Shown in pieces: positions 16,168 through 24,859 of a DNA stretch of 44,520 nucleotides. The notes beneath the pieces were generated by a model, which made no database searches, was not told where the DNA came from, and worked only from the letters and a program-made list of their open reading frames with translations. The stretch is from 66-474 sp039923855 (GTDB lineage: Bacteria; Pseudomonadota; Gammaproteobacteria; Xanthomonadales; Rhodanobacteraceae): NCBI GenBank assembly GCA_039923855.1, contig JBDTBW010000067.1, forward strand, positions 1 to 44,520. The letters run 5' to 3'. A program made the translations under genes and the position numbers. Every line of letters starts with the position of its first letter. Positions within the stretch are counted from its first letter, which is position 1.

Positions 16168-17133
16168 ATGCGTGTGATCCACGTCGCCGCCGGAATACTG
16201 ACTGACGCGCAATGCCGTGTGCTGTTGATGCAGCGTCTGCCCGGCACGCATCTGGCCGGATTGTGGGAATTTCCCGGCGGCAAACTCGAAGCGAACGAGT
16301 CCAACGAGCAGGCGTTGGCGCGCGAACTGCGCGAGGAATTGGGGCTGGAGGCGCACGCGTTCGCGCCGCTGATCTCGCTGCCGTGGACGTACCCCGAAAA
16401 AACCATTCGCCTGCATGCGTTGCGCGTGACCGGCTGGCGCGGCGAACCGCAAGCGCGCGAAGGCCATCCGCTGCGCTGGTCGGCGCTCGACGATATCGAC
16501 GCCGATGCAATGCCGCCCGCAGATCGGCCGATCCTGGCCGCGTTGCGGTTGCCACCGTGTTACGCGATCACGCTGCCGAAATGGGGTCAGGTTCATTTTT
16601 CAGGCCAGCTCCGCGAGGCCCTTATGAATATCTCGAACAATGAACCTTACCCCATTCCCGACGTCCTGCTGCAACTGCGCTTTCCCGGCAGCGATCGCGA
16701 TGATGTGCGCCGGATTGCCCGCGATTTGTTGTCGATCTACCCGGCACTGCAACAGCGGCTGCTGATCAACGGCGATATCGAACTGGCGCGCGGACTGGGC
16801 GTCGGTGTGCACCTGCACGCGGCGCAATTGTTCGAACGCCAGGAACGACCGTTGCCGCGCGATGTCTGGATCGGCGCGTCCTGCCACGACGCAGGGGAGC
16901 TGGGACGCGCCGCGGGAATCGGCGCGGACTTCGCCACATTGTCGCCGGTGTGCGCGACGGTCTCGCATCCGCGGACTCATCCGATGGGCTGGGAGCGTTT
17001 CGCGCAACTCGTCGCCGACGCGCGTCTGCCGGTGTATGCGCTGGGTGGCGTCGGACCGGACGATCTGGATCGCGCGCGCGCCGCCGGCGCACAGGGCGTG
17101 GCGGGGATCAACGGATTTTTTCCCGCTTCGTAG
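16168..17133 (+). CDS. Nudix hydrolase (MutT) fused to a thiamine-phosphate-synthase-like domain
   Basis: A 321-residue two-domain protein. Residues 1-135 are a MutT-type Nudix domain, with the Nudix box spanning G38-L60 (GGKLEANESNEQALARELREELG). It probably hydrolyses 8-oxo-dGTP and so limits mutation. Residues about 165-321 are a ThiE/TenI-like TIM barrel: VLLQLRFPG, RLLINGDIELA, GVHLHA, IGASCHDAGEL, YALGGVGPDDL. This fusion is known in proteobacteria; the second domain's substrate is uncertain. Between the domains, residues about 138-164 are encoded by a 77-bp inverted-repeat element read in frame. The 3' end overlaps the convergent coaE by 26 bp. Confidence 0.88.
   Translation: MRVIHVAAGILTDAQCRVLLMQRLPGTHLAGLWEFPGGKLEANESNEQALARELREELGLEAHAFAPLISLPWTYPEKTIRLHALRVTGWRGEPQAREGHPLRWSALDDIDADAMPPADRPILAALRLPPCYAITLPKWGQVHFSGQLREALMNISNNEPYPIPDVLLQLRFPGSDRDDVRRIARDLLSIYPALQQRLLINGDIELARGLGVGVHLHAAQLFERQERPLPRDVWIGASCHDAGELGRAAGIGADFATLSPVCATVSHPRTHPMGWERFAQLVADARLPVYALGGVGPDDLDRARAAGAQGVAGINGFFPAS
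16580..16656. mobile_element. 77-bp REP/MITE-like element inserted in frame in the Nudix-fusion gene (family D)
   Basis: Left arm 16580-16597 (AATGGGGTCAGGTTCATT) and right arm 16639-16656 are reverse complements at 17 of 18 positions, enclosing 41 bp. GGGGTCAG-type termini recall repeats associated with REP-type (TnpA_REP/RAYT) transposases (recalled, not searched). No transposase is in the window. The element adds about 26 residues at the linker between domains without breaking the frame. Confidence 0.82.
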
Positions 17134-17746
17134 CGGCCAGCTCCAGATACCGCGCGTGCAGCACGTCAACTTGTGAATCCAGCGTCGCTTCGTCGCCGTC
17201 GTTGACGATCAGATCGTCCGCGATCGCACGGCGTTGTTCGCGGGTCGCTTGCGCCGCCAATGTGCGCTGGGCTGCCTCGCGCGACACGCCATCGCGGCGT
17301 ATCAATCTTTCAATCTGAGCAGCTTCCGGCGCGTCCACCAGCAGCACACGATCGACCCAGTCGTATTGCGGCCAAGTTTCGGTGAGCAACGGAATCGCCA
17401 CGATGCAATACGCGCCGCGATCCATCGCCGCGCGCCTGCGCAGCCATGCGCGCACGCGCGGATGCACGATCGCTTCGAGTTTTCGGCGTGCCTCGTCGTC
17501 GACAAAAATACACTCACGCAGCGCGCGGCGATCGAGCGAACCATCGCCGCGCAACACACCAGCGCCGAATACGAATTCGATTTCGGTCAGCGCCGGTTCG
17601 CCTTTGGCCACCACTTCGCGCGCGGCCATGTCGGCGTCGTACACGTTGACACCCAGGGCCTCGAACCGCCGCGTCACCGCGCTCTTGCCCGACGCCACCC
17701 CGCCGGTCAGCGCGATGACGAACCGCGCACGGTGCGCCGCATTCAT
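17108..17746 (-). CDS. coaE: Dephospho-CoA kinase
   Basis: A 212-residue P-loop kinase that performs the last step of coenzyme A synthesis, phosphorylating the 3' hydroxyl of dephospho-CoA. The P-loop GGVASGKS is at 15-22, DADMAAREVV follows, then the lid region IERLIRRDGVSREAAQRTLAAQ. The ATG at 17744-17746 gives the normal start. Its first four bases overlap the stop of pilD (ATGA), so it is co-translated with the pilus genes pilC-pilD, an order conserved in Xanthomonas and Pseudomonas. Its 3' end overlaps the convergent Nudix fusion. Confidence 0.94.
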   Translation of the reverse strand: MNAAHRARFVIALTGGVASGKSAVTRRFEALGVNVYDADMAAREVVAKGEPALTEIEFVFGAGVLRGDGSLDRRALRECIFVDDEARRKLEAIVHPRVRAWLRRRAAMDRGAYCIVAIPLLTETWPQYDWVDRVLLVDAPEAAQIERLIRRDGVSREAAQRTLAAQATREQRRAIADDLIVNDGDEATLDSQVDVLHARYLELAATKREKIR

Positions 17747-18615
17747 CGCAATCCGCTGAAATGCAGATATGCCGCGAATAACCGATCGCCCGCCACGAAC
17801 CAGACCCATCCGGCTGCGGCGATGAAGGGGCCAAACGGGATCGGCGTGGACCGATCCTCACCGCGCGCGCACAAGGCGACCCCGCCGACGACGGCGCCGA
17901 TCAACGATGACAAAAGAATGACCGGCAGCAATGCGATCGGGCCCATCCATGCGCCGAGCGCGGCCAGCAATTTGAAATCGCCATAACCCATGCCTTCCTT
18001 GCCGGTCAGCAGTTTGAAGGCCCAGTACACACACCACAGCGCGAGATAGCCGGTCGCCGTGCCGATCAGCGCGTGCGGCGCATCGACGAACAGCGGGATC
18101 AAGGCGATCAGCAATCCGAGCCACAACAATGGCAGCGTCAATTGATCCGGCAGCAGTTGCGTGCGCACATCGATACCCGCCGCGGCGATCAGGAACCAGG
18201 TGAACACCAGCGCCGCGAGCCCGGCCCAGTTCGGGCCGAACTTCCACACCACCACCGCGCTGGCGATGCCGCACAGCAATTCGACCAGCGGATACTGGAT
18301 CGAAATCGGTGCCTTGCAGTATCGACAGCGCCCACGCAACGCCAGCCACGACAGCACAGGGATATTGTCGAGCGCGGCCAGCGGATGTTTGCAGTGCGGA
18401 CAGTGCGAACCCTTGCGCACCAGATCGGGCGGCGCGGGCGCAACGTCTACGCCAGGCAGTTCCAGGATTTCGCGCGCGTCGCGCTTCCAGCCGTGCAGCA
18501 GCCGCGCCGGCAAACGCAGGATCACCACGTTCAAGAAACTTCCGACCAGCAGACCCAGCACGAATGCCGCGGCAATCCACGCCGCGGGGGGCAGACCTTC
18601 CAGCACGGACGTCAA
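17743..18615 (-). CDS. pilD: Type IV prepilin peptidase / N-methyltransferase
   Basis: A 290-residue integral membrane aspartyl protease that cleaves the prepilin leader and N-methylates the new Phe1. Zinc-binding cysteines C72, C75, C97 and C100 lie in the first cytoplasmic loop. The catalytic aspartates are D149 (GIDVRTQLLPD) and D213 in GYGDFKLLAALGAWMG, the family's GxGD motif. About eight membrane helices are visible. It begins 1 bp after the pilC stop and overlaps coaE by 4 bp, so pilC-pilD-coaE is one translationally coupled operon. Its substrate, the major pilin, is encoded at 35365-35832. Confidence 0.95.
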   Translation of the reverse strand: MTSVLEGLPPAAWIAAAFVLGLLVGSFLNVVILRLPARLLHGWKRDAREILELPGVDVAPAPPDLVRKGSHCPHCKHPLAALDNIPVLSWLALRGRCRYCKAPISIQYPLVELLCGIASAVVVWKFGPNWAGLAALVFTWFLIAAAGIDVRTQLLPDQLTLPLLWLGLLIALIPLFVDAPHALIGTATGYLALWCVYWAFKLLTGKEGMGYGDFKLLAALGAWMGPIALLPVILLSSLIGAVVGGVALCARGEDRSTPIPFGPFIAAAGWVWFVAGDRLFAAYLHFSGLR

Positions 18616-18616
18616 A

Positions 18617-19885
18617 TCAGAACGCGCCGGCGAGTTTGAAGATCGGCAGATACAGGCCGACCACCATGCCGCCGACCAGCACGCCGATCACCACCATGAT
18701 CAGCGGCTCGAGCAGGCTGGAAAGGGTGTCGACCGCATTGTTGACTTCTTCCTCGTAGAACTCGGCGACCTTGAACAGCATCGCGTCCAGCGCGCCGGAT
18801 TCCTCGCCGATCGCGACCATCTGCACGACCATGTTGGGGAACAAGTTGGTCTGGCGCATCGCCAATTGCAATTGGTGGCCGATCGCGATGTCGTCGCGCA
18901 TCCGTCGCACCGCCGTACCATAGACCACGCTGCCGGTGGCGCCGGCCACCGCGTCCAGCGCCTCGACCAGCGGTACGCCGGCGCGGAAGGTGACGCCCAG
19001 CGTGCGCGCGAAACGCGCGATCGCCGATTGCCGCAGGATGTTGCCCACCACCGGGATTTTCAGGGACATCCGGTCGACGAAATGCGCGACCTTTTCCGAG
19101 CGCTTGTAGGAGACCACGATCGCGACGATGGAGCCGATCACGATCAGCAGCACCAGCCACCAGTAATGGATCATGAAGTCCGACGCATTCACGATCATCT
19201 GGGTGAACGCCGGCAGGTCCACGCCGGCATCCTTGAATACGCCCTGGAACACCGGTACCACGAAGATCAGGAGGATCATGCTGACGATGATCGCCACCGC
19301 GAACACCATCGCCGGATAAAACAGCGCTTTCTTGATCTTGGACTTGATCGCCTCGATGCGTTCCTTGTAAGTGGCCACCGTATCCAGCACCGTATCCAGC
19401 ACGCCTGCGGATTCGCCTGCGCGCACCAGATTCCGGTACAGCTCGTCGAACTGCACGGGGTATTTGGCGAGCGACTCGTGCAGCGTGGAACCGCCTTCGA
19501 TCTGTTGCTTGACGTCGGTCAACATGTTCTTGAAGCGCACGTTGCGCTGGCCGCCGGCGATGATCTCGAACGACTGCACCATCGGCACGCCGGCCTCCAA
19601 CATGGTGGCGATCTGGCGGCTGAAGATGGCGACATCGCGTGGCTTGACCCGCTTGCCGGATGCGCCGAACAGCGGCTTGGAACGTTCCTTCACCGTTTGC
19701 GGATTCATGCCCTGCCGGCGCAACTCGGCCTTGACCAGGCTCGCGTTGCGCGCCTGCATGTCGCCTTTCATCTTGGTGCCGCGCTTGTCCAGCGCGGTCC
19801 ATTCGTAGACGGTCATTTGCTTGACCGCGGCGCGCGCGGCGCCGACGGAGCGTGCGGTGGGCTTGGTGACGGTTACGGTGGCCAT
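18617..19885 (-). CDS. pilC: Type IV pilus inner-membrane platform protein PilC
   Basis: A 422-residue member of the GspF/PilC family. Two homologous cytoplasmic T2SSF domains (about 80-205 and 285-405) contain the repeated pattern ...FARTLGVTFRAGVPLVEALDAV. Three membrane helices lie at about 180-215, 230-255 and near the C-terminus (LEPLIMVVIGVLVGGMVVGLYLPIF). It anchors the pilus in the inner membrane and couples PilB/PilT ATPases to fibre growth. The ATG at 19883-19885 has GGGGA eight bases upstream. It is separated from pilB by 141 bp almost wholly made of a palindromic repeat. Confidence 0.95.
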   Translation of the reverse strand: MATVTVTKPTARSVGAARAAVKQMTVYEWTALDKRGTKMKGDMQARNASLVKAELRRQGMNPQTVKERSKPLFGASGKRVKPRDVAIFSRQIATMLEAGVPMVQSFEIIAGGQRNVRFKNMLTDVKQQIEGGSTLHESLAKYPVQFDELYRNLVRAGESAGVLDTVLDTVATYKERIEAIKSKIKKALFYPAMVFAVAIIVSMILLIFVVPVFQGVFKDAGVDLPAFTQMIVNASDFMIHYWWLVLLIVIGSIVAIVVSYKRSEKVAHFVDRMSLKIPVVGNILRQSAIARFARTLGVTFRAGVPLVEALDAVAGATGSVVYGTAVRRMRDDIAIGHQLQLAMRQTNLFPNMVVQMVAIGEESGALDAMLFKVAEFYEEEVNNAVDTLSSLLEPLIMVVIGVLVGGMVVGLYLPIFKLAGAF

Positions 19886-19909
19886 AAAATCATTCCCCAT
19901 CAATTTGAG

Positions 19910-20023
19910 CCCCTCTCCCAGCGGGAGAGGGGTTGGGGTGAGGATTTGGCGAGACCGATAACGCGGCGTCTGCCCTTACCCTCACCCGCCCTTCGGGCAC
20001 CTCTCCCACAGGGAGAGGGGTTC
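19910..20023. repeat. Composite CCCTCTCCC/GGGAGAGGG repeat (family B) between pilB and pilC
   Basis: A full composite element: hairpin CCCCTCTCCC-ag-CGGGAGAGGGG, GGGGTGAGG, a spacer of about 40 bp, ACCCTCACCC with a GCCCTTCGGGC hairpin, then a CTCTCCC/GGGAGAG hairpin. It could form several stem-loops in a pilB-pilC transcript. Confidence 0.9.
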
Positions 20024-20026
20024 AAA

Positions 20027-21754
20027 CTAATCCTTGGTGACGCGATTGATCTCCGAGAGCGTGGTGACACCCTGTTTCACTTTGAGCAGCGCCGAATCGC
20101 GCAAATTACGCACGCCGCTGCGGCGCGCGGCTTCGGCGATCTGCGTCGCACCGCCGCCTTCCAGGATGATGTGCTGGATCTCATCGTTCATCGGCATCAC
20201 CTCGTAAATACCCAGCCGGCCCTTGTAGCCGTCGTTGCAACCGGAGCAGCCGACCGCATCGTACAACTCCAGGCCAGCCTTGATTTCCTCGGGGCTGAAA
20301 CCTTCCGCCAGCAGTGCCGCCTCCGGCAGGATCAAGGGCTTCTTGCAGTCGTGCAGGCGCCGTGCCAGCCGTTGTGCGACCACCAGGTTGATCGACGAGG
20401 TGAGATTGTACGGCGCGATGCCCATGTTCATCAGGCGCGCGATGGTCTGCGCAGCGTCGTTGGTGTGCAAGGTGGACAGCACCATGTGACCGGTCTGGGC
20501 GGCCTTGATCGCGATTTCGGCGGTCTCCAGGTCGCGGATTTCGCCGACCATGATCACGTCCGGATCCTGGCGCAGGAAGGCGCGCAGGGCGGCGGCGAAG
20601 GTCATGCCGCGCTTGACGTTTTGCGCCACCTGGTTGATGCCATCGACGCGGATTTCGACAGGATCTTCCACCGTGGAGATATTGCGGCCGACGTCGTTCA
20701 GGATATTGAGCGCCGTGTACAGCGAAACGGTCTTGCCTGAGCCGGTCGGCCCGGTCGCCAGCACCATGCCGTAGGGTTTGTGGATGGCATCGAGGAACAG
20801 TTGCTTCTGGTCTTCCTCGTAACCCAACTTGTCGATGCCCATCTTCGCCGCAGCGGCGTCGAGGATGCGCAGCACCACTTTCTCGCCGAATAGCGTGGGC
20901 AGCGTGCTGACGCGGAAATCGATCGACTTGGCTTTGGACAGGTTCAACTTGATGCGGCCATCCTGCGGCACGCGCCGCTCGGCGATGTCCAGCCCGCTCA
21001 TCACCTTGAGGCGCGAGGAAATCCGCGGCGACAGCTTGATCGGCGGGCTGGCCACCGCGCGCAGGATGCCGTCCAGACGCACCCGCACACGGTACTTGCC
21101 TTCGTACGGCTCGAAATGGATATCCGAGGCGCCGCGCTTGATCGCATCGACCAGGATCTTGTTGACGAACTTCACTACCGGCGCGTCTTCCGTGCCCGCG
21201 GTGTCCACGCTGCCGTCGCTGCCATCCTCGCCCATTTCGCCCAGCGCGAGGTTTTCCAGGCCATCGGTATCGTCCATATCCGAGATCACCGCATTCCGCG
21301 CGGCCAGCGCTTGCTCGATGATGCGCTTCAACTGCTCCGGCTCGATCAGGATCGGCTCTACCGCGCAATTGGAATGGAACTTGATTTCCTCCAGCGCGGC
21401 GGAATTGGTCGGGTCGGCGATGCCGACGAACAGCCGGTTGCCGCGCTTGAACAGCGGCAACGCGCCGTGCTTGGTGATCAATTCCTCGCTCACCGCTTTG
21501 AGCGGAAGCTGGGGAAGGTCCAGCGATGCAGCGTCCAGCACCGGTACGCCGAACTCGGCCGACACCACCTGGGCCACGCGCGTACCCTCGACCAAGCCGT
21601 TGTCGACCAGCCAGGTCGCGATCGGAATCTTCTGCTTGCCGGCGTCATCGACGGCCTGCCGCGCATCGGTCTCCGACAGCGAGCCGTCCAGCGCCAGCCG
21701 GCGCACAAGGCCGGTCAGCCCGGCGAACGGTATCGGGTTCAGCTGGGTTGCCAT
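20027..21754 (-). CDS. pilB: Type IV pilus extension ATPase PilB
   Basis: A 575-residue hexameric secretion ATPase. The N-terminal T2SSE_N-type domain (about 1-150) is followed by an acidic linker (DMDDTDG...GEDGSDGS, about 158-185) and the motor core. Walker A is GPTGSGKT at 335-342, the Asp box is STVEDPVEIR, Walker B is DPDVIMVGEIRD, and the His box is TGHMVLSTLHTNDAA. A metal-binding cysteine region follows (HDCKKP ... GCSGC). It drives pilin polymerisation in the cytoplasm. The usual neighbour, pilA, is not here but 13.6 kb away. Confidence 0.96.
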   Translation of the reverse strand: MATQLNPIPFAGLTGLVRRLALDGSLSETDARQAVDDAGKQKIPIATWLVDNGLVEGTRVAQVVSAEFGVPVLDAASLDLPQLPLKAVSEELITKHGALPLFKRGNRLFVGIADPTNSAALEEIKFHSNCAVEPILIEPEQLKRIIEQALAARNAVISDMDDTDGLENLALGEMGEDGSDGSVDTAGTEDAPVVKFVNKILVDAIKRGASDIHFEPYEGKYRVRVRLDGILRAVASPPIKLSPRISSRLKVMSGLDIAERRVPQDGRIKLNLSKAKSIDFRVSTLPTLFGEKVVLRILDAAAAKMGIDKLGYEEDQKQLFLDAIHKPYGMVLATGPTGSGKTVSLYTALNILNDVGRNISTVEDPVEIRVDGINQVAQNVKRGMTFAAALRAFLRQDPDVIMVGEIRDLETAEIAIKAAQTGHMVLSTLHTNDAAQTIARLMNMGIAPYNLTSSINLVVAQRLARRLHDCKKPLILPEAALLAEGFSPEEIKAGLELYDAVGCSGCNDGYKGRLGIYEVMPMNDEIQHIILEGGGATQIAEAARRSGVRNLRDSALLKVKQGVTTLSEINRVTKD

Positions 21755-22067
21755 CAGATTTATGTAACCCCCGGAATTGCGAGTCGAATGTACCGCAAAT
21801 GGACGCCGATAGGGGGGAATCGGCCCCCAGGCACTGCGGCTTGGTCAGGAAGGATCATGCGATATCCGTGCCGACCGCGCCGCGAAGGCGGTCACGCCAT
21901 GAAACTCCGGGTTTATGCTGAATCCCTCTCCGTTCGGGAGAGGGTGGCGCGCAGCGCCGGGTGAGGGTTCGGTATCATGCGAAACGCAATAGCCCCTTTG
22001 TGCACGACTTCTGGCGCAATCACCGCTTCCCGCTATGATCGCGTAGCGCAAATTGTGGGGAGTCTGT
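21755..22067. other. Intergenic region between divergent pilB and the glycan operon
   Basis: No gene was recognised. It must hold promoters for both directions. A half-copy of the family B repeat lies at 21924-21972. No convincing sigma-54 site was seen for pilB. Confidence 0.5.
21924..21972. repeat. Half-copy of composite repeat (family B)
   Basis: CCCTCTCC-gttc-GGGAGAGGG, then GCGCGCAGCGC and GGGTGAGGGTTCGG. This matches the left half of the full elements. Confidence 0.8.
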
Positions 22068-22931
22068 GTGCTAAGCATCATCCTGCCCGCCAAGAATGAG
22101 GCCGCGGCGCTGGCCGGACTGCTGCCCAGGTTGCGCGCGGCACATCCGGACGCGGAAATCCTGATTGGCGACGATGGCTCCAGCGACGATACCCGCGCAC
22201 TGTGCGCGCAACACGGCGTGCAATGCCTGTCGGCCCCTTATTCGATGGGCAACGGCGCGGCCATCAAGCGCGGCGCGCGCGCGGCGCGCGGTGATGTGCT
22301 GGTGTTCATGGATGCCGACGGCCAGCACGACCCGTCCGATATCGCACGATTGTTGGCGAAACTGGACGAGGGCTACGACATGGTGGTCGGCGCGCGCGAT
22401 TGGAGCGGGCAGGCCGGCGTCGGCCGCGGCGTGGCCAATTCACTCTATAACGCGCTGGCGAGCTGGATCACCGGCTTCGACGTGGCCGATTTGACCTCGG
22501 GCTTTCGCGCAGCACGCGCGGACAAGTTCCGCGAATTCCTGCACCTGCTCCCGAACGGTTTTTCGTATCCGACGACCAGCACCATGGCGTTCTTCCGTAG
22601 CGCCTACGCGGTCGCCTACGTTCCGATCAAGGCGGCGCAACGCATCGGCCGCAGCCACATCCGCCCGCTGCGCGACGGCGTACGGTTTCTGCTGATCATC
22701 TTCAAGATCGCCACGCTGTACGCGCCGCTCAAATTATTTGTCCCCGCCAGCGCCACGTTTTTCCTGGTCGGACTCGGCTATTACATTTATACCTTTATTA
22801 CGATGCACCGCTTCAGCAACATGAGCGCGCTCTTGTTCTCCGCGGCGGTGATCGTGTTTCTGATCGGGCTGATCTCCGAGCAGGTGTGCATGCTGGCGTA
22901 CAACCCACCTCGCAAGAGTACGCGAGAGTGA
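22068..22931 (+). CDS. Family 2 glycosyltransferase (DPM1/DPG-synthase-like) with C-terminal membrane helices
   Basis: A 287-residue protein read from GTG at 22068, with GGGGAG five bases upstream. The GT-A domain starts SIILPAKNEAAAL, has DDGSSDDT at about 47-54, and the metal-binding motif MDADGQHDP at about 86-94. RDWSGQAG and TSGFRAARAD follow. Two C-terminal membrane helices lie at about 225-250 and 262-280. Such proteins usually move a sugar from a nucleotide donor to polyprenyl phosphate at the cytoplasmic face. It is first of six coupled genes; the next starts 4 bp after its stop. Confidence 0.88.
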   Translation: MLSIILPAKNEAAALAGLLPRLRAAHPDAEILIGDDGSSDDTRALCAQHGVQCLSAPYSMGNGAAIKRGARAARGDVLVFMDADGQHDPSDIARLLAKLDEGYDMVVGARDWSGQAGVGRGVANSLYNALASWITGFDVADLTSGFRAARADKFREFLHLLPNGFSYPTTSTMAFFRSAYAVAYVPIKAAQRIGRSHIRPLRDGVRFLLIIFKIATLYAPLKLFVPASATFFLVGLGYYIYTFITMHRFSNMSALLFSAAVIVFLIGLISEQVCMLAYNPPRKSTRE

Positions 22932-22935
22932 AGGC

Positions 22936-24099
22936 ATGCGTGACAAGCGGGCGGCGATGAATCCGGTACTCGTGGTGGTCACAAGTTCATTCCCGATCCG
23001 TGGCGATGGTAGCGAGGCGGCCGGTTCCTTCGTCGCCGATCTCGTCGAAGAACTCGCAAAACACGCCGACGTGCGCGTGGTTGCACCCGGCACTCGGGCG
23101 GATCGTGAGCAGTGGGCGAATGGTGTGGAGGTCATCCGCTATGCCGCGCCATCGCGCCCGCTGTCGACGCTGAAGCCTTGGCGCCCGGCCGATCTGCGTT
23201 GGATCGCGCGCGTCTTGCGCGGCGGTCTTGCCGCTACCCGCATCGCCGCGGCCCAAGATACGCGCCACGTGCTTGCCTTGTGGGGCTTGCCCTGTGGGGA
23301 ATGGGCGCGGCGTGTGGCGCTAGAAAGCGATATGGAGTATTCGGTATGGATGCTGGGCAGCGACGTCTGGTCGTTGGGACGCATGCCGGTGCTGCGCGCG
23401 ATGCTGGCCCGGGTGATCCGCCAAGCAAAACATGCTTATGCCGACGGCCATCAACTCGCCGACGAAGCGCGGCGCATCGGTGGAGTGCCTGTGGAGTTTC
23501 TTCCCAGTACCCGGCGGATCGATTTGGTCGATCCGCCGCCACCACGCGTACAGCCTCCATACCGATTGTTGTTTCTCGGACGTTGGCATCGCAACAAGGG
23601 CGTCGACCTGTTGCTGGACGCGCTGGCGCTGTTGAGTGAGGACGACTGGAAACGCATCGAATGCGTGGAAATCCATGGCGGCGGGCCATTGGAATCGCTG
23701 GTGCGCGAGCGCGTTTCCGCGTTGCAGGCGCAAGGCCGCCCGGTCATCCTCGGCGGATTTCTGGGCAAGCGGGAGGCGGAAGCTGCGATCGTTCGGGCGG
23801 ATTGGGTGTTGATTCCGTCGCGCATCGAAAGCATTCCGATTATTTTTTCCGATGCCATGAAACTTGGCCGGCCAGTGATCGCAACTCCCGTCGGCGATCT
23901 GCGGCACCTGCTGGATTCGGCTTGCGGAATTCTATGTAATGCAGTTGACGCATCCGCAATCACTGAGGCGCTTGAAGCGGCAATCAGCATCAATGCTCGT
24001 ATTGATCCGCAGACACTGGCGGTTCATGTCGAAACATTCTCGTTGAATACGATCACGACTACGTTGTTGGCCGGCGGCGGTATCCGAACCGATGAATGA
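22936..24099 (+). CDS. Family 4-like glycosyltransferase (GT-B fold)
   Basis: A 387-residue cytoplasmic transferase. The N-terminal Rossmann half contains VLVVVTSSFPIRGDGSEAAGSFVADLVEELA; the C-terminal half begins RLLFLGRWHRNKGVDLLLDAL and has the donor-site block ADWVLIPSRIESIPIIFSDAMKLGRPVIATPVG, where the usual EX7E second acid is Asp. It probably adds a sugar to a lipid-linked or polysaccharide acceptor; donor and acceptor are unknown. ATGs at 22936 and 22957 are both possible. It overlaps the next gene by 8 bp. Confidence 0.86.
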   Translation: MRDKRAAMNPVLVVVTSSFPIRGDGSEAAGSFVADLVEELAKHADVRVVAPGTRADREQWANGVEVIRYAAPSRPLSTLKPWRPADLRWIARVLRGGLAATRIAAAQDTRHVLALWGLPCGEWARRVALESDMEYSVWMLGSDVWSLGRMPVLRAMLARVIRQAKHAYADGHQLADEARRIGGVPVEFLPSTRRIDLVDPPPPRVQPPYRLLFLGRWHRNKGVDLLLDALALLSEDDWKRIECVEIHGGGPLESLVRERVSALQAQGRPVILGGFLGKREAEAAIVRADWVLIPSRIESIPIIFSDAMKLGRPVIATPVGDLRHLLDSACGILCNAVDASAITEALEAAISINARIDPQTLAVHVETFSLNTITTTLLAGGGIRTDE

Positions 24100-24859
24100 C
24101 CCCCGCACGAATTGGGAGCAACGTGCGGCTGAGTCGGGCGTAAGACCTACCGGTGTGCTATTCCGCGGGCTCTCCGAACAGGCCAACATGGTTTTGCACG
24201 ACTGGCATACTTGGCTGGTATGTAGCGTATTTCTACCGAAGGTACCACAAGGTGGCCGGGTGCTCGATCTGGGTTGTGGCTATGGAAGGCTCTCGCGCGT
24301 GATCGTTGAACGAAGGCCTGATATCGAGCTAATCGGCCAAGATCTGGCGTTTACTTATTGCAAATTGTTCAGGCGGAACTTGGGTGTCTGTGTGCAGGCG
24401 GATGCACTTCGATTGCCGTTCGTGGAAGGGTGCTTCGACGCTGTACTCGCCGTGACCTGCCTGATGTATGCGCCGCGTTCTCAAGTGCTGGACCTGTTGC
24501 GCGGTCTCCGAGCCATATTGCATCCACGCGGTACGATTCTTTTGCTCGATCCAGGGCTTGAGTTACAGCGCTTGATTGGTTCTTTACGGGGCGCAAAAGC
24601 AGCGTCGCCGACAGGCGGCAATGGATTCGGTCGCCATGAATACCATCAACTCGTCGCCGACGCCGGGTTTCTGATCACGGGACGGGGCGGCAATCCCTGT
24701 TTATCGCAAACGTTGTTGCTACCCGGGATGGCGCGTGCGCATTCGCAGTGGAGGCTTGCTTTGATCCGGCACGGGATGGCTCATGATTGCAGATTGGAGG
24801 GGTACGCGCGGATGGCTGTGCACCGCTGGATTGCCGCCGAACGGCCAGATTACGCGTGA
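24092..24859 (+). CDS. SAM-dependent methyltransferase (class I)
   Basis: A 255-residue protein with a Rossmann methyltransferase core. Motif I is GGRVLDLGCGYGRLSRVI (about 53-70), the acidic loop IELIGQDLAFTY follows, then DALRLPFVEGCFDAVLAVTCLMYAP and the post-motif HPRGTILLLDPG. The substrate is unknown; location in a glycan operon suggests a sugar or lipid-linked intermediate. It overlaps the upstream glycosyltransferase by 8 bp and the next gene by 4 bp. GC content from here to about 27.5 kb looks lower than in the flanking housekeeping genes. Confidence 0.82.
   Translation: MNDPRTNWEQRAAESGVRPTGVLFRGLSEQANMVLHDWHTWLVCSVFLPKVPQGGRVLDLGCGYGRLSRVIVERRPDIELIGQDLAFTYCKLFRRNLGVCVQADALRLPFVEGCFDAVLAVTCLMYAPRSQVLDLLRGLRAILHPRGTILLLDPGLELQRLIGSLRGAKAASPTGGNGFGRHEYHQLVADAGFLITGRGGNPCLSQTLLLPGMARAHSQWRLALIRHGMAHDCRLEGYARMAVHRWIAAERPDYA

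Noticed and set aside
19886..20026. Possible CRISPR-like repeats.
   Set aside because: The units are inverted, bipartite and scattered singly through the window; there are no regular direct repeats with unique spacers.
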